Shown: piece by piece, positions 44,008 to 53,000 of the stretch | Position numbering within the stretch: position 1 is the stretch's first letter | Layout of the letters: every line of letters starts with the position of its first letter | Assembly: GCA_019416685.1 (NCBI GenBank) | Contig: DXWV01000059.1 | Location: 146,872-210,871 of the forward strand | Direction: 5' to 3' | DNA length: 64,000 nucleotides | Source of the DNA: Bacteroides sp. | GTDB taxonomy: Bacteria; Bacteroidota; Bacteroidia; Bacteroidales; Bacteroidaceae | Position numbers and translations under genes: made by a program | Notes under the pieces: model-generated | The model's input: the letters and a program-made list of their open reading frames with translations, nothing else | Database searches by the model: none | What the model was told of the DNA's origin: nothing

Positions 44008-46047
44008 CTATTTCACCTCACTGCCCGGCTTCACTTCGCGGCCCGGCATTACTACAGCCAGACTGCCGTCATTATTTTCGGCAGAGAGAATCATACCTTC
44101 GCTAACGATACCTTTCAGCTTGCGTGGAGCAAGGTTGGCAATGAAGCAAACCTGTTTGCCAACCAGTTCTTCCGGTTTGTAGTGCTGGGCAATGCCACTG
44201 ACAATGGTACGTGTTTCCAGTCCGTCATCTATCTTGAATTGCAACAACTTATCGGCCTTAGGCACCTTCTGGCATTCAAGAACAGTACCTACGCGAATAT
44301 CCAGTTTCATAAAATCGTCGAACTCGATGTTTTCGCGGATCGGTTTGGCTTTATAGTTGGCTTCTTCGTTGGCTTTCTTTGTATCCAGCAGTCTTTGTAC
44401 CTGAGCTTCAATGACGCTGTCTTCAATCTTCTCAAACAGCAATTCCGGTTTGTTGAGCTGGTGTCCGGCGGCGAGCAGGTCGTCACGTCCCAGTTCTGAC
44501 CAGTCGAAACTGTTCATGTTCAGCATCTGGCGAAGACGTTCGGAACTGAAAGGCAGGAACGGTTCAAAAGCAATAGCCAGGTTGGCTACCAGTTGCAATG
44601 AGATGTTGAGAATAGTGGCTACACGTTCCATGTCTGTTTTAGCCAGCTTCCACGGTTCGGTGTCTGCCAGGTATTTATTTCCGATACGTGCCAGGTTCAT
44701 AGCCTCTTTCTGCGCATCACGGAATTTGAATGCGTTGAGCAGCTTTTCTACTTCGGCCTTTACGTCGGCAAACTCTTTCAGCGTCTCTTTATCGTAATCG
44801 GTCACTCTTCCCTGTGCGGGGACGCACCCATCAAAGTATTTCTGAGTGAGCACCATCGCGCGGTTTACGAAGTTACCATAAACAGCTACCAACTCATTGT
44901 TATTGCGTGCTTGAAAATCTTTCCAGGTGAAGTCATTATCTTTGGTTTCCGGTGCATTGGCGGTCAGCACATAGCGCAGTACGTCTTGCTTGCCGGGGAA
45001 GTCTTCCAGATATTCGTGCAACCATACTGCCCAGTTGCGTGAAGTTGAAATTTTATCACCTTCCAGATTCAGGAATTCATTGCTCGGTACATTATCCGGC
45101 AGGATATAGCTACCTTCGGCTTTCAGCATGGCCGGGAATACGATACAATGGAATACGATGTTATCTTTTCCGATAAAGTGGATCAGACGTGTTTCAGGAT
45201 CTTTCCACCAGGTTTCCCAGGAATCCGGAAGCAATTCTTTTGTATTGGAAATATAACCGATAGGAGCATCAAACCACACGTAGAGCACCTTTCCTTCGGC
45301 TCCTTCTACCGGTACGGGAATTCCCCAGTCAAGGTCACGACTCACTGCACGAGGCTGTAATCCCATGTCGAGCCAACTTTTGCATTGGCCGTATACATTA
45401 GGGCGCCATTCTTTGTGATCTTCCAAAATCCATTGGCGCAACCATGCTTCGTGCTTGTCCAGTGGGAGATACCAGTGTTTGGTTTCTTTCATCACCGGTT
45501 TGCTACCGCTGATGGCACTCTTCGGATTGATAAGATCAGTTGGCGAAAGGGAAGTACCACATTTCTCGCATTGGTCGCCATAAGCACCTTCGGAGTGACA
45601 GTGAGGACATTCGCCTGTGATATAACGGTCGGCAAGAAACTGGTGCGCCTCTTCGTCGTAGTATTGTTCGGATGTTTTTTCAATGAACTCACCTTTGTTA
45701 TATAACTCCTTGAAGAAGTCTGAGGCCAACTCATGATGTGTTTTCGATGACGTGCGGCTATATACATCAAATGAGATACCGAACTCCTCGAAGGATTTCT
45801 TAATAAGGAAATGATAACGGTCTACCACATCCTGCGGAGTGATTCCTTCTTTCTTGGCACGAATCGTGATGGGTACACCGTGTTCGTCTGACCCACCGAT
45901 AAAGAGCACATCTTCTTTTTTCAGTCTCAGGTAGCGGACGTAAATGTCTGCCGGTACGTATACACCGGCCAGATGCCCGATGTGAACAGGGCCGTTGGCA
46001 TAGGGTAGAGCCGAGGTCACTGTGGTTCTTTTGAAGTTCTTTTCCAT
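44008..46047 (-). CDS. metG: Methionine--tRNA ligase with C-terminal tRNA-binding domain
   Basis: A 679-aa cytoplasmic enzyme charging tRNA-Met. The start at 46047 (MEKNFKRTTVTSALPYANGP) fits the family; the frame to 46137 crosses the promoter. HIGH is in GPVHIGHLAG (about 18-27), the zinc knuckle is CPHCHSEGAYGDQCEKC (about 143-160), and KISTSRNW replaces KMSKS. The C-terminal EMAP-II/Arc1p-type domain (about 575-679) includes DFMKLDIRVGTVLECQKVPKADKLL. It is transcribed into the flippase gene 22 bases downstream, so an essential housekeeping gene heads the polysaccharide block. Confidence 0.95.
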   Translation of the reverse strand: MEKNFKRTTVTSALPYANGPVHIGHLAGVYVPADIYVRYLRLKKEDVLFIGGSDEHGVPITIRAKKEGITPQDVVDRYHFLIKKSFEEFGISFDVYSRTSSKTHHELASDFFKELYNKGEFIEKTSEQYYDEEAHQFLADRYITGECPHCHSEGAYGDQCEKCGTSLSPTDLINPKSAISGSKPVMKETKHWYLPLDKHEAWLRQWILEDHKEWRPNVYGQCKSWLDMGLQPRAVSRDLDWGIPVPVEGAEGKVLYVWFDAPIGYISNTKELLPDSWETWWKDPETRLIHFIGKDNIVFHCIVFPAMLKAEGSYILPDNVPSNEFLNLEGDKISTSRNWAVWLHEYLEDFPGKQDVLRYVLTANAPETKDNDFTWKDFQARNNNELVAVYGNFVNRAMVLTQKYFDGCVPAQGRVTDYDKETLKEFADVKAEVEKLLNAFKFRDAQKEAMNLARIGNKYLADTEPWKLAKTDMERVATILNISLQLVANLAIAFEPFLPFSSERLRQMLNMNSFDWSELGRDDLLAAGHQLNKPELLFEKIEDSVIEAQVQRLLDTKKANEEANYKAKPIRENIEFDDFMKLDIRVGTVLECQKVPKADKLLQFKIDDGLETRTIVSGIAQHYKPEELVGKQVCFIANLAPRKLKGIVSEGMILSAENNDGSLAVVMPGREVKPGSEVK

Positions 46048-46090
46048 ATTGTTATAGTGTCTTTTTGTTATAATCGGTTCAGTGAGTGTG

Positions 46091-46098
46091 CAAAGATA
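46091..46098 (-). promoter_or_regulatory. -7 box of metG
   Basis: Minus-strand TATCTTTG, TAnnTTTG, 44 bases before the metG start at 46047. No exact -33 TTTG at standard spacing. Confidence 0.5.
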
Positions 46099-46288
46099 GT
46101 GACTTTTCTGCTCAATCTGCATAAAATCCTCTTTCAACTTTGTTTCATACCACTGTAGGGGAGTGAAATAGATTTCCTGCCCGAATTTACAGCTATTTAA
46201 GTATATGCTTTAAGCGTTACTCAATGTACCTTTTAAGTAAATAATCAGATACGTTTAAAGCAACCACTATCCATGTTTAAAGAATAGA

Positions 46289-46380
46289 AAACATCCGGGT
46301 GTTTTTCCTTAAAACATCCCCATGTTGTTGTAGATAACATCCGGATGTTTTGATCGACAACATCCGGGTGTTGTTTGTCC
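46289..46380. repeat. Four-copy 23-bp array of ACATCCGGGTGT dyads
   Basis: Units of exactly 23 bases begin at 46289, 46312, 46335 and 46358. Each carries a 12-base dyad: ACATCCGGGTGT (46291), ACATCCCCATGT (46314), ACATCCGGATGT (46337), ACATCCGGGTGT (46360). The outer ACA/TGT arms are kept in all four while the inner bases and the 11-base spacers vary, which is what a protein-binding array would look like. Confidence 0.9.
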
Positions 46381-46504
46381 TTACTTCGTGTTTGCTATCA
46401 CTAATATATTGGTATACTGCATTCCTATAAGTATATATCTTAGCAGTCTTAAAAGGTATAATGAAAAGAATCTCTTTTATGTACCTTTTGTTCTGAAGAA
46501 ACAT

Positions 46505-46512
46505 TATATTTG
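46505..46512 (+). promoter_or_regulatory. -7 box of the ADP-forming acyl-CoA ligase gene
   Basis: Plus-strand TATATTTG, TAnnTTTG, 30 bases before the start at 46543. TTTG at 46487-46490 is close to -33 but the spacer is only 14. Confidence 0.5.
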
Positions 46513-46542
46513 TGCATTAATAACCGAATAATATACAGCCGT

Positions 46543-48609
46543 ATGATTACAACTCAGTTGCTCCGCCCAGAGAGTATTGTCGTAGTGGGCGCATCAAATA
46601 ATGTACATAAGCCCGGAGGCGCTATTCTGAAAAATCTTATCAGCGGAGGATACCGTGGTGAACTTCGTGCCATAAATCCTAAAGAAGCAGAAGTACAGGG
46701 AATTCCTTCTTTTGCCGATGCAAAAGATATACCCGATACCGATCTTGCCATTCTTGCCATTCCGGCCGCCCTGTGTCCGGATGTGGTAGAGACGCTGGCA
46801 CGTGAAAAGCAGACCCGTGCATTTGTTATTCTTTCTGCCGGTTTTGGTGAAGAAACGCATGAAGGTGCCTTGCTTGAGGAGCGAATTCTTGAAACGGTAA
46901 ATAAATATGGTGCATCGCTTATCGGTCCCAACTGTATCGGAGTGATGAATACCTGGCATCACAGCGTGTTCAGTCAGCCTATACCACAACTCAGTCCGAA
47001 GGGAGTGGATTTGATTTCCAGTTCCGGTGCTACGGCAGTATTTATTCTTGAAAGTGCAGTGACGAAAGGGTTGCAGTTCAATTCCGTATGGTCTGTAGGA
47101 AATGCCAAACAGATTGGCGTGGAAGATGTACTGGGATATATGGATGAAGCATTTGATCCGGAGAAAGATTCCGGAATTAAACTGCTCTATATAGAGAGTA
47201 TCGGCGATCCCGACCGACTGTTGTTCCATGCTTCATCACTGATAAAAAAGGGATGTAAAATTGCAGCGATCAAGGCGGGAAGTTCCGAAAGTGGCAGTCG
47301 TGCAGCTTCCTCACACACAGGAGCTATTGCAAGTTCTGATTCTGCCGTAGAGGCATTGTTTCGTAAGGCAGGTATTGTGCGTTGCTATTCACGCGAGGAG
47401 CTTACTACGGTAGGCTGTGTCTTTACTTTGCCGGAGTTGAGAGGTAAGAACTTTGCTATAATCACCCATGCCGGTGGTCCGGGAGTGATGCTGACCGATG
47501 CACTAAGCAAAGGCGGGTTGAACGTCCCCCGCCTGGAAGGTGAGGCGGCAGATGAGCTGAAAGCCGGATTATTTCCCGGTGCTGCTGTAGGAAATCCGAT
47601 TGATATCCTTGCTACCGGTACACCGGAGCACCTCCGTCTCTGCATTGATTATTGTGAAGAAAAGTTTGAAAATATAGATGCCATGATGGCCATTTTTGGT
47701 ACACCGGGATTAGTGACCATGTTTGAAATGTACGATGTATTGCACGAAAAGATGCAGACTTGCCGTAAGCCTATTTTCCCGATTCTTCCGTCTATCAATA
47801 CGGCAGGGGCAGAAGTGGCAGCTTTTCTTGCCAAAGGGCATGTGAACTTTGCAGATGAAGTGACACTTGGTACGGCTTTGTCGCGCATTGTAAATGCACC
47901 GCAGCCGGCAACGAATGAGATTGAACTTTTTGGTGTGGATGTTCCCCGTATTCGTCGCATCATTGACTCTATCCCGGCAAATGGATACATTGAGCCGCAT
48001 TATGTGCAGGCATTGCTCCACTCGGCAGGTATTCCGATTGTTGACGAGTTTGTTTCGGGAAATAAAGAAGAGGTGATTGCTTTTGCCCGTCGTTGTGGAT
48101 TTCCTGTGGTGGCGAAGGTGGTAGGTCCTGTACACAAATCGGATGTAGGCGGTGTAGTATTGAATATAAAAGGAGAGCAGCATCTGGCGTTAGAGTTCGA
48201 CCGGATGATGCAGATACCGGAAGCGAATGCCATTATGGTACAGCCTATGCTGAAGGGTACGGAACTGTTTATTGGTGCCAAGTACGAAGAAAAATTCGGG
48301 CATGTGGTGTTGTGTGGATTAGGAGGAATTTTTGTGGAGGTATTGAAAGATGTTTCTTCCGGCCTTGCCCCGTTGTCTTATGAAGAAGCTTATTCTATGA
48401 TTCACTCGCTCCGGGCTTATAAAATAATTCAGGGTACCCGTGGACAAAAAGGAGTGAATGAAGATAAATTTGCCGAAATAATAGTTCGTCTCTCTACTCT
48501 GTTACGGTTTGCGACTGAGATAAAGGAGATGGATATCAATCCGCTATTGGCTACAGAAAAAGAGGTGATAGCGGTGGATGCACGTATAAGAATTGAGAAA
48601 GGAGAATAA
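46543..48609 (+). CDS. ADP-forming acetate--CoA ligase (fused alpha and beta subunits)
   Basis: A 688-aa cytoplasmic enzyme that can make ATP and acetate (or another acid) from acyl-CoA, ADP and phosphate. The start at 46543 (MITTQLLRPESIVVVGASN) opens straight into the CoA-binding Rossmann domain (about 1-135). A succinyl-CoA-ligase-like domain (about 140-450) includes the phosphohistidine segment ASSHTGAIASSD (His near 255). The ATP-grasp domain (about 465-688) includes PVVAKVVGPVHKSDVGGVVLNI. The frame continues upstream to 46510 without a good ribosome site. It appears monocistronic and is followed by a strong hairpin. The acyl preference (acetate or branched/aryl acids) cannot be read from sequence. 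Confidence 0.9.
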   Translation: MITTQLLRPESIVVVGASNNVHKPGGAILKNLISGGYRGELRAINPKEAEVQGIPSFADAKDIPDTDLAILAIPAALCPDVVETLAREKQTRAFVILSAGFGEETHEGALLEERILETVNKYGASLIGPNCIGVMNTWHHSVFSQPIPQLSPKGVDLISSSGATAVFILESAVTKGLQFNSVWSVGNAKQIGVEDVLGYMDEAFDPEKDSGIKLLYIESIGDPDRLLFHASSLIKKGCKIAAIKAGSSESGSRAASSHTGAIASSDSAVEALFRKAGIVRCYSREELTTVGCVFTLPELRGKNFAIITHAGGPGVMLTDALSKGGLNVPRLEGEAADELKAGLFPGAAVGNPIDILATGTPEHLRLCIDYCEEKFENIDAMMAIFGTPGLVTMFEMYDVLHEKMQTCRKPIFPILPSINTAGAEVAAFLAKGHVNFADEVTLGTALSRIVNAPQPATNEIELFGVDVPRIRRIIDSIPANGYIEPHYVQALLHSAGIPIVDEFVSGNKEEVIAFARRCGFPVVAKVVGPVHKSDVGGVVLNIKGEQHLALEFDRMMQIPEANAIMVQPMLKGTELFIGAKYEEKFGHVVLCGLGGIFVEVLKDVSSGLAPLSYEEAYSMIHSLRAYKIIQGTRGQKGVNEDKFAEIIVRLSTLLRFATEIKEMDINPLLATEKEVIAVDARIRIEKGE

Positions 48610-48612
48610 TAT

Positions 48613-48705
48613 AGAAGGGATAGGGGAGAATTGAGAAGGGAGAAGTAAGCTGTGCTATCACGCTGCACAGTACTTCTCCCTTCTCAATTCTCCCCTATCC
48701 CTTCT
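48613..48705. repeat. Perfect 35-bp inverted repeat hairpin
   Basis: The arms 48613-48647 and 48671-48705 are exact reverse complements over 35 bases; the apex adds CTGTGC/GCACAG (48650-48655 with 48665-48670) after a two-base bulge. The arm is purine-rich (AGAAGGGATAGGGGAGAATT...). It starts 3 bases after the ligase stop codon. It could end transcription, or be a dispersed palindromic element. Confidence 0.9.
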
Positions 48706-48759
48706 ATTTATGACTATATGGTGTGGATTTAAAGATTACAGATGAAAATATTTTTTCAA

Positions 48760-48864
48760 TTGTCCGGGTCTTTTTTCGCTTTTATGTTGTATTGTTCTGA
48801 AAATTAGGTGTTTATTCTGCTCGTTTAGTGTCTGATTTGTCCGGGTGCTTTTTTAGGTTTTTAT
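48760..48864. repeat. Direct repeat pair, 77-bp offset
   Basis: TTGTCCGGGT followed by C/GC-TTTTTT and TTTTATG occurs at 48760-48786 and again at 48837-48864, the cores being exactly 77 bases apart. It lies upstream of the Rhs operon promoter. Purpose unknown. Confidence 0.65.
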
Positions 48865-48894
48865 GATATATTTCTTTATTTTCGTACAATAAGG

Positions 48895-48927
48895 TTTCCG
48901 TTTGAGGTGTAGTGAGACGTAAGTTTG
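48895..48927 (+). promoter_or_regulatory. Candidate promoter of the Rhs operon
   Basis: -7 TAAGTTTG (48920-48927) with near-consensus TTTC at 48895-48898, spacer 21. It would leave a leader of about 50 bases to the start at 48984. Confidence 0.5.
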
Positions 48928-48983
48928 CCATCCTTTATGGAGATTACTTTTCTCTTTAGTGTTAACGTTTAAATTTTAGTAGT

Positions 48984-49613
48984 ATGAAAAAGATTTTATT
49001 ATTTATGATTTTTGGGGCATTTTGTATAAAGATGTATTCACAAGCTCAAGATTTAAATGTTGGAGGAGATGTTCCATCTAAATGGGAAGGATGGGGATCT
49101 CGGATATTTATAAGAGGTGTTGGTGATTACACAGATAATATTTATATAGGAAAGTACTGTTTGAGCGAAAATCATACTCAGATGAGATTGAATATCTGTG
49201 ATGATAAGTGGGGGGATGACTGTGTTGTCATAGGTACTGAAGCAGGTAGTGATCTTTGGAAAGGGCTATTCTATTTCTACAATAATGGTAAGATTGGTAT
49301 TAATACTTCAACTCCTCAAAACGAATTGGATGTAAATGGCACTATTAGAGCTAAAGAAATCCGGGTAGAGTCTGACTGGGCTGATTTTGTATTTAAAAAA
49401 GGATATAATCTTCCTACTCTAAAAGAAGTGAAAGAGCATATTGAAAAAAAAGGAACTCTTCCTGGTGTTCCTACGGAAAAAGAAGTCAAAGCTAACGGAG
49501 TCAATTTGGCAGAGACGGATGCTTTATTACTTCAGAAGATCGAAGAACTGACTTTATACATAATAGATTTGAAGCAGGAAATAGAGGACTTGAGGTCACA
49601 AATGAAAAAATGA
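48984..49613 (+). CDS. Secreted beta-structured protein with C-terminal coiled coil (Rhs-cassette satellite)
   Basis: A 209-aa protein with a signal peptide (about 1-19). The middle contains GKIGINTSTPQNELDVNGTIRAKEI (about 102-127), a tail-fibre-like beta module widespread in Bacteroidetes surface and phage-like proteins, followed by RVESDWADFVFKKGYNLPTLKEVKEHI. The last 40 residues (LLLQKIEELTLYIIDLKQEIEDLRSQMKK) form a coiled coil. No enzymatic motif is visible. It is 42 bases upstream of the mini YD-repeat gene and opens the cassette ending in the large Rhs protein and its neighbour. A role as a surface trimer or structural partner is only inference. Confidence 0.75.
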   Translation: MKKILLFMIFGAFCIKMYSQAQDLNVGGDVPSKWEGWGSRIFIRGVGDYTDNIYIGKYCLSENHTQMRLNICDDKWGDDCVVIGTEAGSDLWKGLFYFYNNGKIGINTSTPQNELDVNGTIRAKEIRVESDWADFVFKKGYNLPTLKEVKEHIEKKGTLPGVPTEKEVKANGVNLAETDALLLQKIEELTLYIIDLKQEIEDLRSQMKK

Positions 49614-49655
49614 TAATATGAGAAGGCTATTATGAACTATAAAATGTAAAATGAT

Positions 49656-50087
49656 ATGAAACGAGTATATTTATCTTTCTTAGTATTGTTGTTTGCCATA
49701 TTTCAACTTTCTGCCCAAACTTATAAAGTAGTTTATGAGTACGATCATGCAGGTAACCGCGTAAGCCGGGTTGTGATTTCTATAAATACACGTGCAGAAT
49801 CTGTTGATGATGAAATTTCTCCTTTGGAACAAGAATTGATGCAATGTAAAATAAGGGTATTTCCAAATCCAACAAAAGGTTTTTTAAATATGGAAATCTC
49901 TTCCGGTGAAGAGAACTGTTGTTATGATTTTACGCTCTATTCTTCTTCCGGGCAAAAATTATTAAATAAAAAGCAGATTGGAAATGGGAATGTTTCTTTA
50001 GATTTATCCACATACAGTACTGGTATTTATATTCTTATTCTGAGATATGGAGAGGAAGTTGTGCAATATAAGATAGTCAAACAATAA
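49656..50087 (+). CDS. Small secreted protein: single YD-repeat motif plus sorting-type C-terminal domain
   Basis: A 143-aa protein. After a signal peptide (about 1-21) comes YKVVYEYDHAGNRVSRVV, a single Rhs/YD-repeat-like strand pair. Residues about 62-143 (CKIRVFPNPTKGFLNMEIS ... STYSTGIYILILRYGEEVVQYKIVKQ) match the pattern of type IX secretion C-terminal sorting domains (FPNP opening, terminal basic residue). The gene lies 12 bases before the large Rhs gene. Most gut Bacteroides are not known for a type IX system, so the tail may have another role. It might be a remnant of a longer Rhs protein or a dedicated partner. Confidence 0.75.
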   Translation: MKRVYLSFLVLLFAIFQLSAQTYKVVYEYDHAGNRVSRVVISINTRAESVDDEISPLEQELMQCKIRVFPNPTKGFLNMEISSGEENCCYDFTLYSSSGQKLLNKKQIGNGNVSLDLSTYSTGIYILILRYGEEVVQYKIVKQ

Positions 50088-50099
50088 AACTCTATTACT

Positions 50100-53000
50100 A
50101 TGAAAAAGATATATTTTGTTTTTATTTTAATGATATGTTTTATCACCAATAGTAAGGCGCAAAACACACAGCCTAATTGGGAACTTCAGACGCCTCAATC
50201 GGGTAATAATTCTTATGTAGCTCGTGATTATATACTGTTAAAACCGGGTTTTTCTTACACCGCCACTCCGGGAGAGAGTTTTCATGCTTATACAAATCCT
50301 TGCCTTTTATTCCCTCCGACAGACAATACTTATGCCAGGCCCGACGGAACGATAGTGGGCGATGCCTCTCAGGGAGCTGTTGTTGGGAAAATTCCGGGAG
50401 AATTAAATGTCGGTGCCAGTGGGAATGCAGTATATACAATTCCTATACCCTGTCCTCCGGGAGTTAATGGCGTACAACCCAACATATCTTTGGTGTATAA
50501 TAGTCAGTCCGGTAATGGTGTTGCAGGTTGGGGGTGGAATTTGGGTGGATTGTCCATGATTTCCCGTGTTCCTAAGAATTATTATTATGATAATGAAAAG
50601 AGTGGAATCATTTGGGACAAATATTCACCTTTCGCATTGGACGGACAGCGTCTGGTTGTAAACGGTCCCTCCGTATCTTCTTCTGATACGATTGAATACC
50701 GGACAGAGAATGACGAATCTAATAAAATAGTCGGTTACAATATCACTGCCTGGGGTCCTAAATATTTCAAAATATTCCAGAAAGATGGAAATGTTTTGGA
50801 ATATGGAAACCGTTCTTCTTTAGCTTCTTATTTTCCTGTTAAATCATCTTCATTGAATTTACCGGATACAGAATTTTACAATTTGGGTTGGGCGCTTCAT
50901 AAAATAACCGACCCGAACCACAATTTTGTGGAATATGTTTATGCTACAAATAATTCTTTGTCCGGCTCTTATAGCTTTAGCGATACCCGCCTGTCATCAA
51001 TTATATACGGACACGAAGAGAATGGCAGCAAACAAATTGTGGCAACTATTTACTTCGAGTATGATATTATAGCTAACATGGGGCCGATGTACATTGACGG
51101 AATGGAGACAAGAAATCGTAATTGTTTAAAAAAAATAGTTGTCAAAGGACTCAATTCTCAAACGCTTGAAACGTATGATTTGAAATATGAGCCGGAGAGA
51201 GATATTTATCATTTAGTAAGTATAAAAAAGACAAATGCCAATGGCGAATCATTTTTACCGATAGAGTTTACGTGGGGAGCCCATAGTTATAGTCAAGAAT
51301 ATTCCTCTGAGATGACACTCGAACAAACTCCCCGACTTAAAGCGTTGTATGCTGAAGGGTATGAAATCTCATCTATAATAAAATTTTGGGGAGATATCAA
51401 TGGAGATGGAATTTCGGACCCATTGGCGAAATTCCAATTGAAAAATGCTGCCGGTAACATGAAATACCTTTGGGTAATGTACCGCAACGGTGGTAATGGT
51501 TGGTTTTATTATGTAACGGAAGCTGATGAGTTTGCTTGGAATACTCATCGCACATTTGCTTTTGCTGACAATGATAATGATGGTAAAGATGAGCTTTATA
51601 TAGGAGAAGCAGCTACCAGTCCTTATTATTCTTTATATTGCTATAAATATCAGAATGGTGTATTTGGTGCTTATTCCAGTGGCGATGTGAATATAAGGTT
51701 GTCTGAATATGATTTTAATAGAAAGGAAGAGTTGTATGCTATTCCTGGCGACTTTTTAGGAGATGGCAGTACTCAATTTATGGTGATAGTGGGTAATAAT
51801 TATATATGTAAATTTTCTGTTGATGGCGTTTCTTCTGATATAGGCTATTGTAAAAGGATATATCTTACCGATATAAATGGGAATGGAAAGCAGGAATTGA
51901 TGTGCATGACGGACAATACGACCAATTTTTATGAGTATAGTAAACTGTCTAATTCTTTTGTTAATATCTATTCTACAAATTCTTTCCATTATAAGGATAA
52001 AATATATGTAGGTGATTTTAATGGAGATGGTAATACTGATATATTAAGACATGAATTTTCTAAATCTTCACATATCTATTGGAGTCTTTGGAAGTCTGAT
52101 GGTAAGAGCTTGTTTGATAGTGGATTGGATAAGAAAATTTTTGGAGGTAGAATGGATGTAGAACCTCTGCTAATGGATGTCAATCAAGATGGGAAAACCG
52201 ATATATTGGTGAAGTTTCCTAATTATGAGAATTACCCTAATAATATAAAAGATTGGAGTATGGATTTGTTGTTGAATGTCGGTACTACATTTGTTAGTAT
52301 ATTGAAAATAACAAAACAAAATTCACAAGAATTTGAGTTCACTGTTTCTGGTAAATTTGATTCAGGCTTGAATAAAAATGTTTTTGTTGAAAATACTTAT
52401 CTTGTAAATTCTACGATAAAACCTCATTACTACACTTTCTGTCGGGGAGTAAAGTTTAATAAGATACTCAAAATAAAAAATGCTTATGAGGATGAGTGTG
52501 TTATCAACTATAAGAGTGTAAAAAGTCCTTTTAACGGTGGTACAAATATTACTACCGATGCCAATATCCTGACATCTTTACCTCCTGAGTTTGAAGTTGC
52601 CAGCCAGATCACCGGAAAATTGTTTAATCAGCAATACACTTTCGGTACTCCATTGATTCACAAGCAAGGCAAAGGTTTCTTTGGATTTAAAAATATACAA
52701 ATTCGTGACAATATTAATGGTCGGATAACCGTTAATGAGAATGATATGAATACTGAATATTATGTTACTTACCCTAAAAGTACACTGACGAAGACTACAA
52801 GTGGGAGTCTCATTAGTGAGAGTAAGAATGTGTACAGTTTTGTAAAACAGCAAAAAGCATTCCGCCTTCAGCTTCAATCTCAAACTCAGAAAGATTATTT
52901 GAGCAATGTTACTGTGACTAAAGAATATAGTCGTTATGATGACAGTAATAATCCCCAAAGTATCGTAACGAAATATGGCACTTCTTTTACTGAGACTCAG

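Larger units (their letters stand above)
46048..46542. other. Divergent promoter region between metG and the ADP-forming ligase
   Basis: 495 bases holding a minus-strand -7 box for metG at 46091-46098 (TATCTTTG), the four-unit dyad array at 46289-46380, and the plus-strand -7 box at 46505-46512. A 75-codon frame on the minus strand covers the repeats but has no other support as a gene. Confidence 0.7.
48610..48983. other. Intergenic region before the Rhs cassette
   Basis: 374 bases with a 93-base hairpin at 48613-48705, a direct repeat pair at 48760-48786 and 48837-48864, and a candidate promoter at 48895-48927. No gene was recognised. Confidence 0.75.

Noticed and set aside
46289..46380. 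CRISPR array
   Set aside because: The units are only 23 bp including spacers of 11 bases, and no cas gene is near; the same applies to the 22-bp array at 24806-24893.
46277..46504. 75-codon minus-strand frame through the 23-bp array
   Set aside because: The period of 23 shifts frame between units and the peptide has no conserved pattern; a DNA-level array is the better reading.
46594..47229. 211-codon frame on the minus strand
   Set aside because: It is antisense to the ADP-forming ligase and has no supporting motif or promoter.
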